Shown piece after piece: positions 8,567-17,467 of a DNA stretch of 64,000 nucleotides (position 1 is the first letter of the stretch; the number at the start of each line of letters is the position of its first letter). The stretch spans positions 46,383 through 110,382 of the forward strand of contig DATCZA010000001.1 of NCBI GenBank assembly GCA_036526135.1, written 5' to 3'. The position numbers and the translations under genes were made by a program. Source of the DNA: UBA2965 sp036526135 (lineage in GTDB: Bacteria > Pseudomonadota > Gammaproteobacteria > Pseudomonadales > Azotimanducaceae). Below the pieces are notes generated by a model, which made no database searches, had not been told where the DNA came from, and was given only the letters and a program-made list of their open reading frames with translations.

Positions 8567-10396
8567 ATGGCAGCCAGACAATCGATCAACCTATGGCAGC
8601 TGACCAGAGGTCAGCGGCTCCGCTATGCCGGGGCCATCTTCGCCATGGGGATGACCAACCTGTTCATATTCGGCCCCGTGCTGGTGAGCGGCTCGGCGAT
8701 CGACGTCATCGCCGATCAGGACCTCAGCCACGCCGTCCCGCCTCTGCTCTGGGCGGCCAGCAGGCTTTCCGAGGGCGCGCCCTTCGCCGCCTACCTCTGG
8801 GTGGCCGCCGTGGTCGCGGTCACCATGACGGCCATCGGCGGCGCCTTCCTGTTCGCGCGCGGCCGGTTTGCAGCGGTGGCGTCGGAAGCCATCGTCCGCA
8901 ACCTTCGCGAGCGGCTGTACGACCGGCTGCACGATCTGGAAGCCGGCTTTTTCGACACGGCAGACACGGGCGATCTCGTTCAGCGCGCGAGCTCGGACGT
9001 GGAAACGCTGCGCGTCTTCCTGGCAAGCGACGTGGTCGAGATCGGTCGGGCCATCATGCTCATCATGTGCGTCGCCCCCATCCTCGCGTGGCTGGACGTC
9101 CGGCTTGCCGCGCTGTCTCTGTGCCTGATGCCCCTGCTGGCCATCGGAGCCTACCTCTTCTTCGCCCGGGTGAAAGACGTGTTCCAGATAACGGACGAGT
9201 CCGAAGCCGCCATGACCGCCACGCTCCAGGAGAACCTCACCGGCATCCGCGTGGTACGGGCGTTCGCGCGGCAGGCGTTCGAGATCGAGAAATTCGGCGC
9301 GCGGAACGCAGAGTTCAGGAACAACAATCGCCGGCTGATCCAGCTGATGGGCATCTACTGGAGCACGAGCGATCTGTTCGCCATGACCCAGATCGGCATC
9401 GTGCTCATTGCGGGGGGGCTGTTCGTGCTCGACGGTTCCATCACCGTCGGCACCCTTTTCGAGTTCATGACCATGGTGTCCATGGTGATCTGGCCCGTCC
9501 GCCAGCTCGGCCGGGTGCTTACGGATACGGGCAAGGCGGTGGTGTCGCTGGGCAGGATCAATGAGGTGCTCACGGAAGCCGAGGAGCGGGCCGGCACCAT
9601 CCCGGGCGAGGGGCGGGCACGCGGGGAGATTCGCATCGAGAACCTGACGTTCGGCTACGACCCGCAGCGTCCGGTGCTCGAGGATGTGAACCTGCACGTG
9701 GAGGTCGGCGAGACGCTGGCCATCGTCGGCCCCCCGGGATCCGGCAAGTCCAGCCTGATCCGCGTGCTTCTGCGCATGTATCCGTACCAGAAGGGATCCG
9801 TGCGGATCGATGGGTGGGAGGTCGCCGAGCTCGACCGGCTCTGGCTGCGCCACCAGATCGGAGTGGTCCTGCAGGACCCCTTTCTCTACTCGCGCAGCAT
9901 TCGCGCCAACCTTGCGCTGGGGCGGCCCGGCGCGCCCGAGAATGAGCTCATCGAGGCATGCCACGACGCGGCCGTTCACGACGCCATCATCGGCTTCCCA
10001 GAAGGTTTCGAAGCCATGGTCGGCGAGCGCGGCGTCACGCTTTCCGGCGGGCAGCGGCAGCGCATGGCCCTGGCACGCGCCCTGCTGAAGGACCCGCCCA
10101 TACTGGTTCTCGACGATTCCCTTTCCGCAGTGGATACGGGAACCGAGCGCAGGATCCTGGATGCCATGCGCCGCCGCAAGGGCCGCCAGACGACCCTGAT
10201 CATTGCCCACCGACTGTCGTCGGTGATGCACGCGGACCGCATTCTCGTTCTGCAGGAAGGACGTGTGGTTCAGCTCGGCAATCACGCCACGCTGGCCGGG
10301 GAGCCCGGACCGTACCGGACGCTCTGCGAGATCCAGGGTGCGCTGGATGCATCCATCGAGGCGGACACCAACGCCACAGGACGCGGCAATGGATAA
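8567..10396 (+). CDS. ABC exporter half-transporter, subunit 1 (degenerate nucleotide site)
   Basis: A 609-residue type IV ABC exporter half: six transmembrane helices (about residues 15-320), then an ATPase domain. Walker A is GPPGSGKSS, the signature is LSGGQRQRMALARAL, and Walker B is ILVLDDSLSAVD. The residue after the Walker B Asp is Asp instead of the catalytic Glu, a mark of the degenerate site of heterodimeric exporters (MdlA/MdlB, BmrC/BmrD and TM287/288 type). The ATG at 8567 follows GGGAG at 8553-8557. It overlaps its partner by 8 bases. Substrate is unknown; lipids or drugs are usual. Confidence 0.93.
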   Translation: MAARQSINLWQLTRGQRLRYAGAIFAMGMTNLFIFGPVLVSGSAIDVIADQDLSHAVPPLLWAASRLSEGAPFAAYLWVAAVVAVTMTAIGGAFLFARGRFAAVASEAIVRNLRERLYDRLHDLEAGFFDTADTGDLVQRASSDVETLRVFLASDVVEIGRAIMLIMCVAPILAWLDVRLAALSLCLMPLLAIGAYLFFARVKDVFQITDESEAAMTATLQENLTGIRVVRAFARQAFEIEKFGARNAEFRNNNRRLIQLMGIYWSTSDLFAMTQIGIVLIAGGLFVLDGSITVGTLFEFMTMVSMVIWPVRQLGRVLTDTGKAVVSLGRINEVLTEAEERAGTIPGEGRARGEIRIENLTFGYDPQRPVLEDVNLHVEVGETLAIVGPPGSGKSSLIRVLLRMYPYQKGSVRIDGWEVAELDRLWLRHQIGVVLQDPFLYSRSIRANLALGRPGAPENELIEACHDAAVHDAIIGFPEGFEAMVGERGVTLSGGQRQRMALARALLKDPPILVLDDSLSAVDTGTERRILDAMRRRKGRQTTLIIAHRLSSVMHADRILVLQEGRVVQLGNHATLAGEPGPYRTLCEIQGALDASIEADTNATGRGNG

Positions 10397-12284
10397 CTAC
10401 GACGACGAGAACTTCGACGACGGCTTCGACGACGAAGCGCTGGCGGCCAGGGTCGACCTGAAGCTGTGGCGCAAGCTGTTCGCCTACGCCCGACGCTACC
10501 CGAAGGACCTCGTGTGGCTGGCCGTCTGCGCTTTCACCACCGCCTCGATGGAGGTCACGTATCCCCTGATTACCAAGTGGGTGGTAGACGACGTCGACGC
10601 CGCTTACGCAGCCGGCACGGTGATCTCCCTGTGGCCTCATGCGCTCGCCTACCTCGCGTGCACGGTGACCATCTGCATCGCCATCGGCGGGTTCATCTGG
10701 ATGGGGGGAAAAATCCGCACCCACGTGAGCCACGACATACGTCGCGACGGCTTCGAGAACCTGCAGCGGCTGTCCTTCGCCTTCTACGACTACCGTCCGG
10801 TTGGCTGGCTCATGGCGCGCATGACGTCGGACTGCGAACGGCTCTCCAACATCCTGGCCTGGGGATTCCTCGACCTGGTCTGGGGATCAACCATGATGCT
10901 GGGCATCGCCGTGGCCATGCTTGTCATGAACCCGAAGCTGGCCCTCGTGGTGCTCGCTATCCTGCCGCTTCTCGGCTGGGTCTCGGCCCGTTTTCAGCGC
11001 CGGATTCTGTCCAGCGCCCGCCGCGTACGCGCGACGAATTCACGCATCACGGCTTCCTTCAACGAAGCCATCATGGGCGTGCTGACCAGCAAGGCGTTCG
11101 TGCGCGAGCAGGCGAATCTGGACGAGTTCCGGGAGCTCACCAATACCATGCACGGCGCATCGGTGCTGAATCTCAGCCAGGCGGCCGTCTACGTGCCCAT
11201 CGTCATCACCCTGGCGAGCCTCGCCACGGGTTTGGCGCTCGCCATCGGCGGGCTGGATCTGCTCGGCGGCGCCATCGCCATCGGCACCCTGGTCGCCTTC
11301 ATGGCCTACACGCGGCACTTCTTCGACCCCATCGAGCAGCTCGGCCACTGGTTCGCCGAGATGCAGATGGCCCAGGCCTCGGCGGAGCGGATACTGAGCC
11401 TCATCGAGACAGACCCGGCGGTGAAAGACTCACCCGACGTGATCGAGGCTCTGCAGCGCCAAGCCGATGCACCCCCCCGCCGGAACTACGCGCCCGACGG
11501 TGGGGCGGCGAACATCCGTCAGATCGAGCTGCGCAACGTGGCGTTTGCCTATGATCCGGCGAAACCGGTGTTGAAGGACATCAACCTCACCATCAACCGC
11601 GGCGAGACCGTGGCCGTGGTCGGGCCGACCGGCGGCGGCAAGAGCACGCTGGTCAACGTGATCTGCCGTTTCTACGAGCCCACCGCAGGCCAGGTGCTCA
11701 TCGACGGCGTCGACTACCGGAACCGCAGCCTCCATTGGCTGCAGGCCAACCTCGGAATGGTTCTGCAGAACGCCCACGTTTTCAGCGGCTCGATCATGGA
11801 GAACATCCGCTACGGACGGCTCGACGCGAGCGACGAGGAGGTGCGGGAAGCAGCCCGGCTGGCCGGCGCGGACGAGTTCGTCCGCGCCCTGGAGAAAGGC
11901 TACGACACGGAAGCCGGTGAGGGCGGGAATCGTCTTTCGGCGGGACAGAAGCAGCTCGTCTCCTTCGCCCGCGCCATACTGGCGGACCCGCAGATTCTCG
12001 TCATGGACGAGGCCACCTCATCGGTGGATACGCACACCGAGCAGCGGATTCAGCGGGGCATGGCCAACGTGCTGGCGGGACGCATCGCCATCGTCATCGC
12101 CCACCGGCTGTCCACTATCCGCAACGCTGACCGCATCATCGTGGTCGAGGAGGGCCGCATCACCGAGTCGGGCACCCACGCCGAGCTCATGGGCCGACGT
12201 GGCCACTATTTCGAGCTCTATAAGCGGCAGGGCCTGCAGGAGTCGAGCGCCACCCTCAGCGATCTTGAGCCCAGGCCTGCGTGA
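10389..12284 (+). CDS. ABC exporter half-transporter, subunit 2 (canonical Walker B)
   Basis: The 631-residue partner of the preceding ABC half. It starts with an acidic tail of about 18 residues (Asp/Glu-rich), followed by six membrane helices and an ATPase domain. Walker A is GPTGGGKST, Walker B is ILVMDEATSSVD with the catalytic Glu present, and the signature is LSAGQ instead of LSGGQ. Pairing the altered signature here with the Asp-Asp Walker B of subunit 1 gives one degenerate and one active ATP site. The ATG at 10389 lies inside the end of subunit 1, indicating coupled translation. The 3' end overlaps the convergent flavoprotein by 29 bases. Confidence 0.93.
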   Translation: MDNYDDENFDDGFDDEALAARVDLKLWRKLFAYARRYPKDLVWLAVCAFTTASMEVTYPLITKWVVDDVDAAYAAGTVISLWPHALAYLACTVTICIAIGGFIWMGGKIRTHVSHDIRRDGFENLQRLSFAFYDYRPVGWLMARMTSDCERLSNILAWGFLDLVWGSTMMLGIAVAMLVMNPKLALVVLAILPLLGWVSARFQRRILSSARRVRATNSRITASFNEAIMGVLTSKAFVREQANLDEFRELTNTMHGASVLNLSQAAVYVPIVITLASLATGLALAIGGLDLLGGAIAIGTLVAFMAYTRHFFDPIEQLGHWFAEMQMAQASAERILSLIETDPAVKDSPDVIEALQRQADAPPRRNYAPDGGAANIRQIELRNVAFAYDPAKPVLKDINLTINRGETVAVVGPTGGGKSTLVNVICRFYEPTAGQVLIDGVDYRNRSLHWLQANLGMVLQNAHVFSGSIMENIRYGRLDASDEEVREAARLAGADEFVRALEKGYDTEAGEGGNRLSAGQKQLVSFARAILADPQILVMDEATSSVDTHTEQRIQRGMANVLAGRIAIVIAHRLSTIRNADRIIVVEEGRITESGTHAELMGRRGHYFELYKRQGLQESSATLSDLEPRPA

Positions 12285-13656
12285 GCGTGTAAGAGGCGGC
12301 GTTCTCACCAGCCAGCTTGCCGAACACGATGCAGGGGCCGAAAGAACCGCCACCGCCGATGTAGCGGTCTCCGTGCAGCGAGCCCACCAGCTCGCCTGCG
12401 GCGAAGAGCCCGGGAATCGGGTGCTCGTCGGTGCGCAACACCCGGGCCTCCGCGTCGATGCGCAGGCCCGTGCCCGTCCAGCAGATGATGGCCGGACGAA
12501 CTTCCGCAGCGTAGAACGGTCCCTCCTCGATGGCGCGCATGCCGGTTTCCGGGCTTTTGAAGAACGCCGTGTCCTCGCCCTTCTCGCAGTCGGCGTTGTA
12601 GCGGGCCACGGTGCCCTTAAAGCCATCCGCGTGAATGCCCGCAGCAGCGGCGAGCTCGTCGAGGGAGTCCGCCCGAAGGATGCGCCCCGCATCGGCCTTC
12701 TGCTCTAAAACCTCGTCCACCCAGTACGCCTGGGAGGCCGGGTTGCGTTTGGCCCCGCGCCTGGCGGCTTCGTCGAACACCGCGTACACCTTTCCTGTCT
12801 GATGCTGGATGAGCCCCGCAAGCACCGTGTAGGGCGCCGTCTCGTCGGTGAAGCGGCGTCCCTGCTCGTTGATGAGGACCAGCCATCCCGGGAGCAGAAC
12901 TTCCAGATCGCGGCTGAAGCCGGGCGTGACGAGCAGCAGACCGCGGTTGTGGCCGTCGATGGCGGCACCGGCGTCCTGACCGAGCCGGATGCCGTCGCCC
13001 CGGGCCATCTCGGTTCCGATGTACCACGACCAGTCGCCGTTGGCCGCCGCAGCCGGGTAGTACTCCGCGAGCATCTCAGGGTTGGCACCGAACCCCCCGG
13101 TGGCCATCACCACGGCCCCGCAGGTCGCCTCGTCGTCGCCGATCCTGATGCCGTGGACCCGCCCGGCGTCATCGAGGAGAAGCCCGTCCACTCTCGCGTC
13201 CAGCACCACGTCCACGCCCAGACTCGAACGACGGGCGTCGAGGATGTTGACGACGGCCTCTCCGGATCCTTCCGGCGGGTGGCCACGGGCAACGCTGCCC
13301 ACCCCGGACCGGTAGACGGCCTGGGGGCTGAAGCTGACGCCCTGACCCTTGAGCCACTCGAACGTGGGCGCGGACAGATCGCAGTAGCGGCGGACCACCG
13401 AGGGCTCGACGAGCCACTGGTTCAGCGTCATGTAGTGCTCGAACATGGCATCGGCCGTGTCGTCGTCGACCCCGGCCTCCCGCTGGGTGCTGGTGCCCGC
13501 CGCATAGAAATGCCCGCCGCTGAGACGTGACGATCCGCCCACCCGTTTGTCCGCCTCGACCAGAAGCACGCTGGCTCCGGCGTCTGCAGCAGCGACGGCC
13601 GCGGCGAGACCGGCTGCGCCGCTCCCCACGACGATCACATCGTAGTCTTTGCTCAT
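12256..13656 (-). CDS. FAD-dependent oxidoreductase, fumarate reductase/3-ketosteroid dehydrogenase-like
   Basis: A 466-residue flavoprotein. The FAD-binding VGSGAAGLAAAVAAADAG is at residues 9-26, GGSSRLSGGHFYAAG follows, and the C-terminal block GLFAAGELVGSLHGDRYIGGGGSFGPCIVFG is typical of the FAD_binding_2 group that includes fumarate reductase flavoproteins, 3-ketosteroid-delta-1-dehydrogenase and FAD-dependent urocanate reductases. No signal peptide is seen, so a cytosolic dehydrogenase is likely. The ATG at 13656 has GGGAGGG just upstream and is preferred to the longer ORF starting at 13743. Substrate is not established; neighbouring acyl-CoA dehydrogenases fit a cyclic isoprenoid. Confidence 0.85.
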   Translation of the reverse strand: MSKDYDVIVVGSGAAGLAAAVAAADAGASVLLVEADKRVGGSSRLSGGHFYAAGTSTQREAGVDDDTADAMFEHYMTLNQWLVEPSVVRRYCDLSAPTFEWLKGQGVSFSPQAVYRSGVGSVARGHPPEGSGEAVVNILDARRSSLGVDVVLDARVDGLLLDDAGRVHGIRIGDDEATCGAVVMATGGFGANPEMLAEYYPAAAANGDWSWYIGTEMARGDGIRLGQDAGAAIDGHNRGLLLVTPGFSRDLEVLLPGWLVLINEQGRRFTDETAPYTVLAGLIQHQTGKVYAVFDEAARRGAKRNPASQAYWVDEVLEQKADAGRILRADSLDELAAAAGIHADGFKGTVARYNADCEKGEDTAFFKSPETGMRAIEEGPFYAAEVRPAIICWTGTGLRIDAEARVLRTDEHPIPGLFAAGELVGSLHGDRYIGGGGSFGPCIVFGKLAGENAASYTLTQAWAQDR

Positions 13657-13764
13657 GGTGTCCCTCCCCTGGCTGCGTTCACCATCGCGTCGGGAAGAGT
13701 TTACCCCGTTAAGGGCGACGCGCCACCGGTTGGTCAACGGCAAGGGCCCCAGGGCGCAGAACGC

Positions 13765-14754
13765 TCAGAGCAATCGACGCAGGCCGGCAAAGCCCGGATG
13801 AGGATCCAGATAGACCTGATACTCCAGATACTCCTGAGGGTGACGGCGCAGATGATGCTTCAACAGGGTGAGCGGAGCGTCCAGCGGCTGCTCGCCACGG
13901 CGGTAGCTGTGAATCAGCGCTTCGAGCTCCTGGCGGCTGGGCCCGTCCAGAAGGCGCTTGAAATATCCCTGCAGATGGGAGAGCACGTTGGCGTGCCCTT
14001 TGCGGGTCGCCGGTCGGGACAGGCCCCGCATGAGCAGGGAGAAATACTCGGCCGCCTTGCCGGGCAGATCGCCGCGCAGATCGCTCAGGAGCCTGCCCGC
14101 CGCCTCATAGTCCGGGACGCTGTGCGCCATGAGCAGGTACTTGTACCGGCTGTGAAAGCCGACGAGCTTTGCGGCGGTGAGATCGTCAGCCGAGCCGAAA
14201 CAGCGTTGCCAGTGCCCGTAGGTGAAAACCCGGGTCACGAAGTTTTCCCGCAGCACTGGATCGTGCAGCCTGCCGTTCTCCTCCGCCGGCAGGTCGGGCA
14301 GCGCGGCGGTAATCGCCGCAGCGTGAGCGCCGCGGCCCCGGGGATCGGGCGCGCCCGTCACCTCGCCGTCGGTGACAGGGTAAACCTTGACCCTGAACAG
14401 GCCGCAGCTGGGCGAGTTCTTCATGAGAACGTAACCGCAGACGTCCGTCAGCGACGCCGCCGTCTCCCGACCGAATTCAATGAGCCGCTCGGTGACGTCC
14501 ATCGTCGGGTCTTTCACCCCCACGACCCGCGCATCGTCCGGCTTGCCAACGAGCCTGATAGGCTCCCGCGGCGTGCCCATGCCGATGCCCACCTCCGGAC
14601 AGATTCCCCGATACGTGAACAGACCGTCGAGCAGCGTGTGCGGGAACGACGATCGTGACGAGCTGCCGTCGTAGCGTACCTTGCTGCCCAGGAGGCACTC
14701 GCTGATGGCAATGGGCAGGGGCGGGACCGGCCGCTCTGGCAGGGCGTCAGCCAC
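13765..14754 (-). CDS. DUF523-DUF1722 fusion protein (YbgA-related)
   Basis: About 329 residues. The N-terminal DUF523 part carries the conserved cysteines in ISECLLGSKVRYDG, GICPEVGIGMG and NSPSCGLFRVKVY. The C-terminal DUF1722 part (SRYKYLLMAHS, GYFKRLL, PLTLLKHHLRRHP) matches E. coli YbgA, which neighbours photolyase in E. coli. Length agrees with the usual two-domain form. The start is taken as GTG 14754, overlapping the acyl-CoA dehydrogenase stop by 8 bases; the N-terminal 90 residues of the longer ORF are shadow sequence. Function is unknown; the cysteines suggest metal or Fe-S binding. Confidence 0.85.
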   Translation of the reverse strand: MADALPERPVPPLPIAISECLLGSKVRYDGSSSRSSFPHTLLDGLFTYRGICPEVGIGMGTPREPIRLVGKPDDARVVGVKDPTMDVTERLIEFGRETAASLTDVCGYVLMKNSPSCGLFRVKVYPVTDGEVTGAPDPRGRGAHAAAITAALPDLPAEENGRLHDPVLRENFVTRVFTYGHWQRCFGSADDLTAAKLVGFHSRYKYLLMAHSVPDYEAAGRLLSDLRGDLPGKAAEYFSLLMRGLSRPATRKGHANVLSHLQGYFKRLLDGPSRQELEALIHSYRRGEQPLDAPLTLLKHHLRRHPQEYLEYQVYLDPHPGFAGLRRLL

Positions 14755-15697
14755 GCGTGGCGAGGAAGTCCCACACGGCATCGGCACCCAGCCCGGCGAT
14801 GTGGTCTCCCAGGCGACGGCGCCAGTAGATCTCGTTGCCGAACTCCTCGCGCCAGGCCCAGACGCGGCGGGTGAAATGGTGCAGCTGATGCTCGTGGGTG
14901 AAGCCCATGGCGCCGTGAATCTGATGGGCGCTTTCCGCGCAAACGCCGGCAGCCTCGCCGACCCTGGACTTGGCGGCGGCAACCTCGAACTCGAAACGCT
15001 CACCGCCCAGGGCATCCACGGCGGCGTCGGCGATGCGCACCGCGGCGGCTACCTCGGCCGCCATGACAGCCAGATTGTGCTGAATGGCCTGAAAGCGCGC
15101 GATGGGGCGACCGAACTGCTCCCGTTCGTTGGCATACCGCAGGGTAAGCTCGAGTATCCGTTCCAGCGCCCCCGCCATCTGGGCCACGCGGGCAAGGGCC
15201 AGGAGCTCGAGGCCGGGTTCGTTGCTGCCAAGCGGCAAGGCTGCGGTCAGGGCGAGCACGTCCCGAGCTTCGCCGGCCAGGTTGCTGCCCGTAGAGTCGA
15301 CCTGCGTCACCTCCAGCACGGACGGGGGTCCGCCCGAGGGGTCCAGCGCGATCACGGCGTCCGCCCGGCGGCCCCAGGGCACGTCTCTCACCACGTCCCC
15401 GTCCACGAGCCCCACCGACACCAGACGATCGGCACTGCCCAGCCACCGATTGCCCAGCATGATCTCGGCCAGCGGCAGCGGCGCGGCGTGACGGCCCGCC
15501 ACCTTGAGCACGGCGAAAGCATCTCCGAGCTCGAAGCCGCTGTCTGCCGTCGCAAGCTCGGCAAAGCCGTTCTCCTTGAGCACGGCCCAGAGGTCGCCGG
15601 GAAACTCTCCTTCCTGTGCCCCGTCCAGCAGGGCCTTGGTGCAGTGATCGGCGAAGATCCTTTCCGCGCTGTCCGTGAGCATCTGACGCGTGCTCAT
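14747..15697 (-). CDS. Acyl-CoA dehydrogenase, short subunit
   Basis: A 316-residue acyl-CoA dehydrogenase-like protein. The C-terminal helical domain is well conserved (YANEREQFGRPIARFQAIQHNLAVM; QIHGAMGFTHEHQLHHFTRRV), while the N-terminal and beta domains are short. Such short subunits commonly pair with a full-length partner as alpha2beta2 enzymes in steroid side-chain degradation (ChsE-type). It is joined to the upstream dehydrogenase gene by TGATG, so co-translation and a heteromeric enzyme are likely. Confidence 0.9.
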   Translation of the reverse strand: MSTRQMLTDSAERIFADHCTKALLDGAQEGEFPGDLWAVLKENGFAELATADSGFELGDAFAVLKVAGRHAAPLPLAEIMLGNRWLGSADRLVSVGLVDGDVVRDVPWGRRADAVIALDPSGGPPSVLEVTQVDSTGSNLAGEARDVLALTAALPLGSNEPGLELLALARVAQMAGALERILELTLRYANEREQFGRPIARFQAIQHNLAVMAAEVAAAVRIADAAVDALGGERFEFEVAAAKSRVGEAAGVCAESAHQIHGAMGFTHEHQLHHFTRRVWAWREEFGNEIYWRRRLGDHIAGLGADAVWDFLATRG

Positions 15698-16842
15698 CAG
15701 CGCAGCCCCAGCCCGCGGGCAATCACGCCCCGAAGAATTTCCCGCGTCCCGCCGCGGATGGTGAACGAGGGCGACCCGAGCAGCGTATCCGTAAACGTCG
15801 AGCGGAACGAACGCAGCCGCTCTTCGTCGCCGCTCAGACCGTCCGGAGCCGCGAGCCGCGCGATCTCCGGAAGAAGCTTCTCGAAGTTGTTGCCCAGCTC
15901 CTTGACCAAAGCAGCTTCCACCTGGGGGCTCTTGCCCGCTTCGAGCATGCCGGCCACGGAGATGGACATGCGCCGCAGCGCCATCAGATGCGAAGCGATG
16001 CGGCCAATGGCGTCAGCTTCGTGAGGAAGCGGATCTTTACCCACGGCCCTGACCAGCTCCACGAATACGCGGAAACTCGACAGGAACCGTTCCGGACCCG
16101 CCCGCTCGTAGGCGAGCTCGCTCGTGACCTGCTCCCAGCCGTTGCCGGGCTCGCCGACCAGACGGTCCTCAGGAATCAGAACGTCTTCGAAGACCACCTC
16201 GTTGAAGTCCTCGTGCCCGGCGATGTTCTTGATCGGACGGATCTGCGCCCCGTCGTCGTGCAGATCGATGATCACCTGGGAGAGACCGGCATGACGGTTC
16301 TCAGAGGGAGGCTCGGTGCGAACCAGCGCGATCATGTAGTTGTTGCGATGCGCGTCCGTGGACCACAGCTTCGTCCCGTTGACGACCCAACCATCCGCGA
16401 CCTTGCTGGCCGTGGTCCGCACGGAGGCGAGGTCAGATCCCGAGTTCGGCTCGCTCATGCCGATGGAGAAGTAGCTTTCGCCCCGGGTGATCGGCGGGAT
16501 GTACTTCTCACGCTGGGCCTCGGTTCCGAAGCGCAGCAGCAGCGGTCCGCTCTGACGGTCCGCGATCCAGTGCGCGCCCACCGGGGCGCCCGCGCTCAAG
16601 AGTTCCTCGGTGACCACGTAGCGCTCGAAAAACGTTCTCTCCCCGCCGCCGTAGGCCTTGGGCCAGGCCATGCCGATCCAACCCTTCGCACCCAGCTTCC
16701 GGGAAAATTCAGGGTCGTGACCGGAACCGAAATCCGAGTTTCGGCGCGTAAGGTGCGAATGCTCGCTGTCGAGAAACGAGCGCACCTCGCTGCGCAGCGC
16801 CACCGTTTCCTCGGGCAGCTCCATGGAGTCGAATTGCAACAC
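15697..16842 (-). CDS. Acyl-CoA dehydrogenase, long subunit
   Basis: A 381-residue acyl-CoA dehydrogenase that introduces the alpha-beta double bond with FAD. Motifs include WPKAYGGGERTFFERYVVTEEL, FSIGMSEPNSGSDLASVRTTA (substrate and FAD contact) and GGTREILRGVIARGLG at the C-terminus. The GTG start at 16842 gives the family-like opening LQFDSMELPEE; ATG at 16824 is the alternative. It is translationally coupled to the shorter subunit, and together they probably form one heteromeric enzyme. Confidence 0.92.
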   Translation of the reverse strand: MLQFDSMELPEETVALRSEVRSFLDSEHSHLTRRNSDFGSGHDPEFSRKLGAKGWIGMAWPKAYGGGERTFFERYVVTEELLSAGAPVGAHWIADRQSGPLLLRFGTEAQREKYIPPITRGESYFSIGMSEPNSGSDLASVRTTASKVADGWVVNGTKLWSTDAHRNNYMIALVRTEPPSENRHAGLSQVIIDLHDDGAQIRPIKNIAGHEDFNEVVFEDVLIPEDRLVGEPGNGWEQVTSELAYERAGPERFLSSFRVFVELVRAVGKDPLPHEADAIGRIASHLMALRRMSISVAGMLEAGKSPQVEAALVKELGNNFEKLLPEIARLAAPDGLSGDEERLRSFRSTFTDTLLGSPSFTIRGGTREILRGVIARGLGLR

Positions 16843-16916
16843 CGGGAATCGTCCAATGCAGATAAGGCGTCGCTAAATTACTGACAGCCCAGGTTCATTG
16901 CAAACCGCTCGCCTCG

Positions 16917-16945
16917 TTGTCGGGCAATTTCGCGTTGCCTACACT
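16917..16945 (+). promoter_or_regulatory. Candidate sigma70 promoter in divergent intergenic region
   Basis: TTGTCG (16917-16922) and TACACT (16940-16945) are spaced by 17 bases. It would drive the rightward small gene at 17063 with a leader of about 110 bases, which contains a possible upstream ORF and a hairpin. Confidence 0.35.
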
Positions 16946-16976
16946 AGCGACATCGATTCCGCAGCTGAAAAATCCG

Positions 16977-17066
16977 ATGACGTCGATCCCCAAACGAGAG
17001 CAGAGCTCGAATAGACCTACCCCGGGCGAACGCGCGCTCAACCGGCGGCGACCGCCGGCAGCATGA
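16977..17066 (+). CDS. Possible 29-residue upstream ORF
   Basis: An ATG ORF of 29 codons whose TGA overlaps the ATG of the next gene as ATGA. The peptide is basic and Pro/Arg-rich with no family match. It has no ribosome site of its own. Support is only the exact stop-start overlap and the fact that the downstream start is masked by a hairpin. Confidence 0.2.
   Translation: MTSIPKREQSSNRPTPGERALNRRRPPAA
17042..17058 (+). promoter_or_regulatory. GC hairpin directly upstream of the 17063 start codon
   Basis: CCGGCGG (17042-17048), loop CGA, CCGCCGG (17052-17058) is a perfect 7-bp stem ending four bases before the ATG. It covers the region where a ribosome site would be expected, and no Shine-Dalgarno sequence is otherwise visible there. 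Confidence 0.45.
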
Positions 17067-17467
17067 GGAAAGAGGATCTGCAGGCCGCCTTCGGACCGGT
17101 GCTCGATGAGGTCGCTGAGCGTTCCCAGGTAGCCGACGCTTTCCTGGACAAGGATCTCTACAGGATCTACATCGCCACGCTATGGGCCAACGTCGTCCTC
17201 GACCCCTCGGACGTCGGCATCGGCGAGGCAGACCTGGAAACCGTCCATGATCTGGTGAACGAGCAGATCGGCGACGTGCTCGGCAGCGGCACCGACATCC
17301 GCGAGTGTTTCCGGTTCGTCAACAGCAAGGCCGGAGAGCGCGCCATGGGCGCGGCCAAGCTGACCCAGCGCCACAAGGAGCTGCTGCTGTACTTCTCGTC
17401 CATGATTCTCGATCCGGACGGTCACCGCCGCTGGATGGAGAACGTCAGGAACCGTCTAGAACGCTGA
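17063..17467 (+). CDS. Uncharacterised 134-residue protein
   Basis: A 134-residue soluble, mostly helical and acidic protein without signal peptide or membrane segment. I do not recognise the family. Notable stretches are LYRIYIATLWANVVLDPSD and LGSGTDIRECFRFVNSKAGE. It is the only gene of its strand between divergent acyl-CoA dehydrogenases and the convergent yjbQ, which it overlaps by 23 bases. Translation may depend on the upstream ORF, because the start lies against a stable hairpin. Confidence 0.65.
   Translation: MRKEDLQAAFGPVLDEVAERSQVADAFLDKDLYRIYIATLWANVVLDPSDVGIGEADLETVHDLVNEQIGDVLGSGTDIRECFRFVNSKAGERAMGAAKLTQRHKELLLYFSSMILDPDGHRRWMENVRNRLER

Noticed and set aside
8591..10285. 564-residue open frame on the minus strand
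   Set aside because: Antisense to ABC exporter subunit 1; no recognisable protein features.
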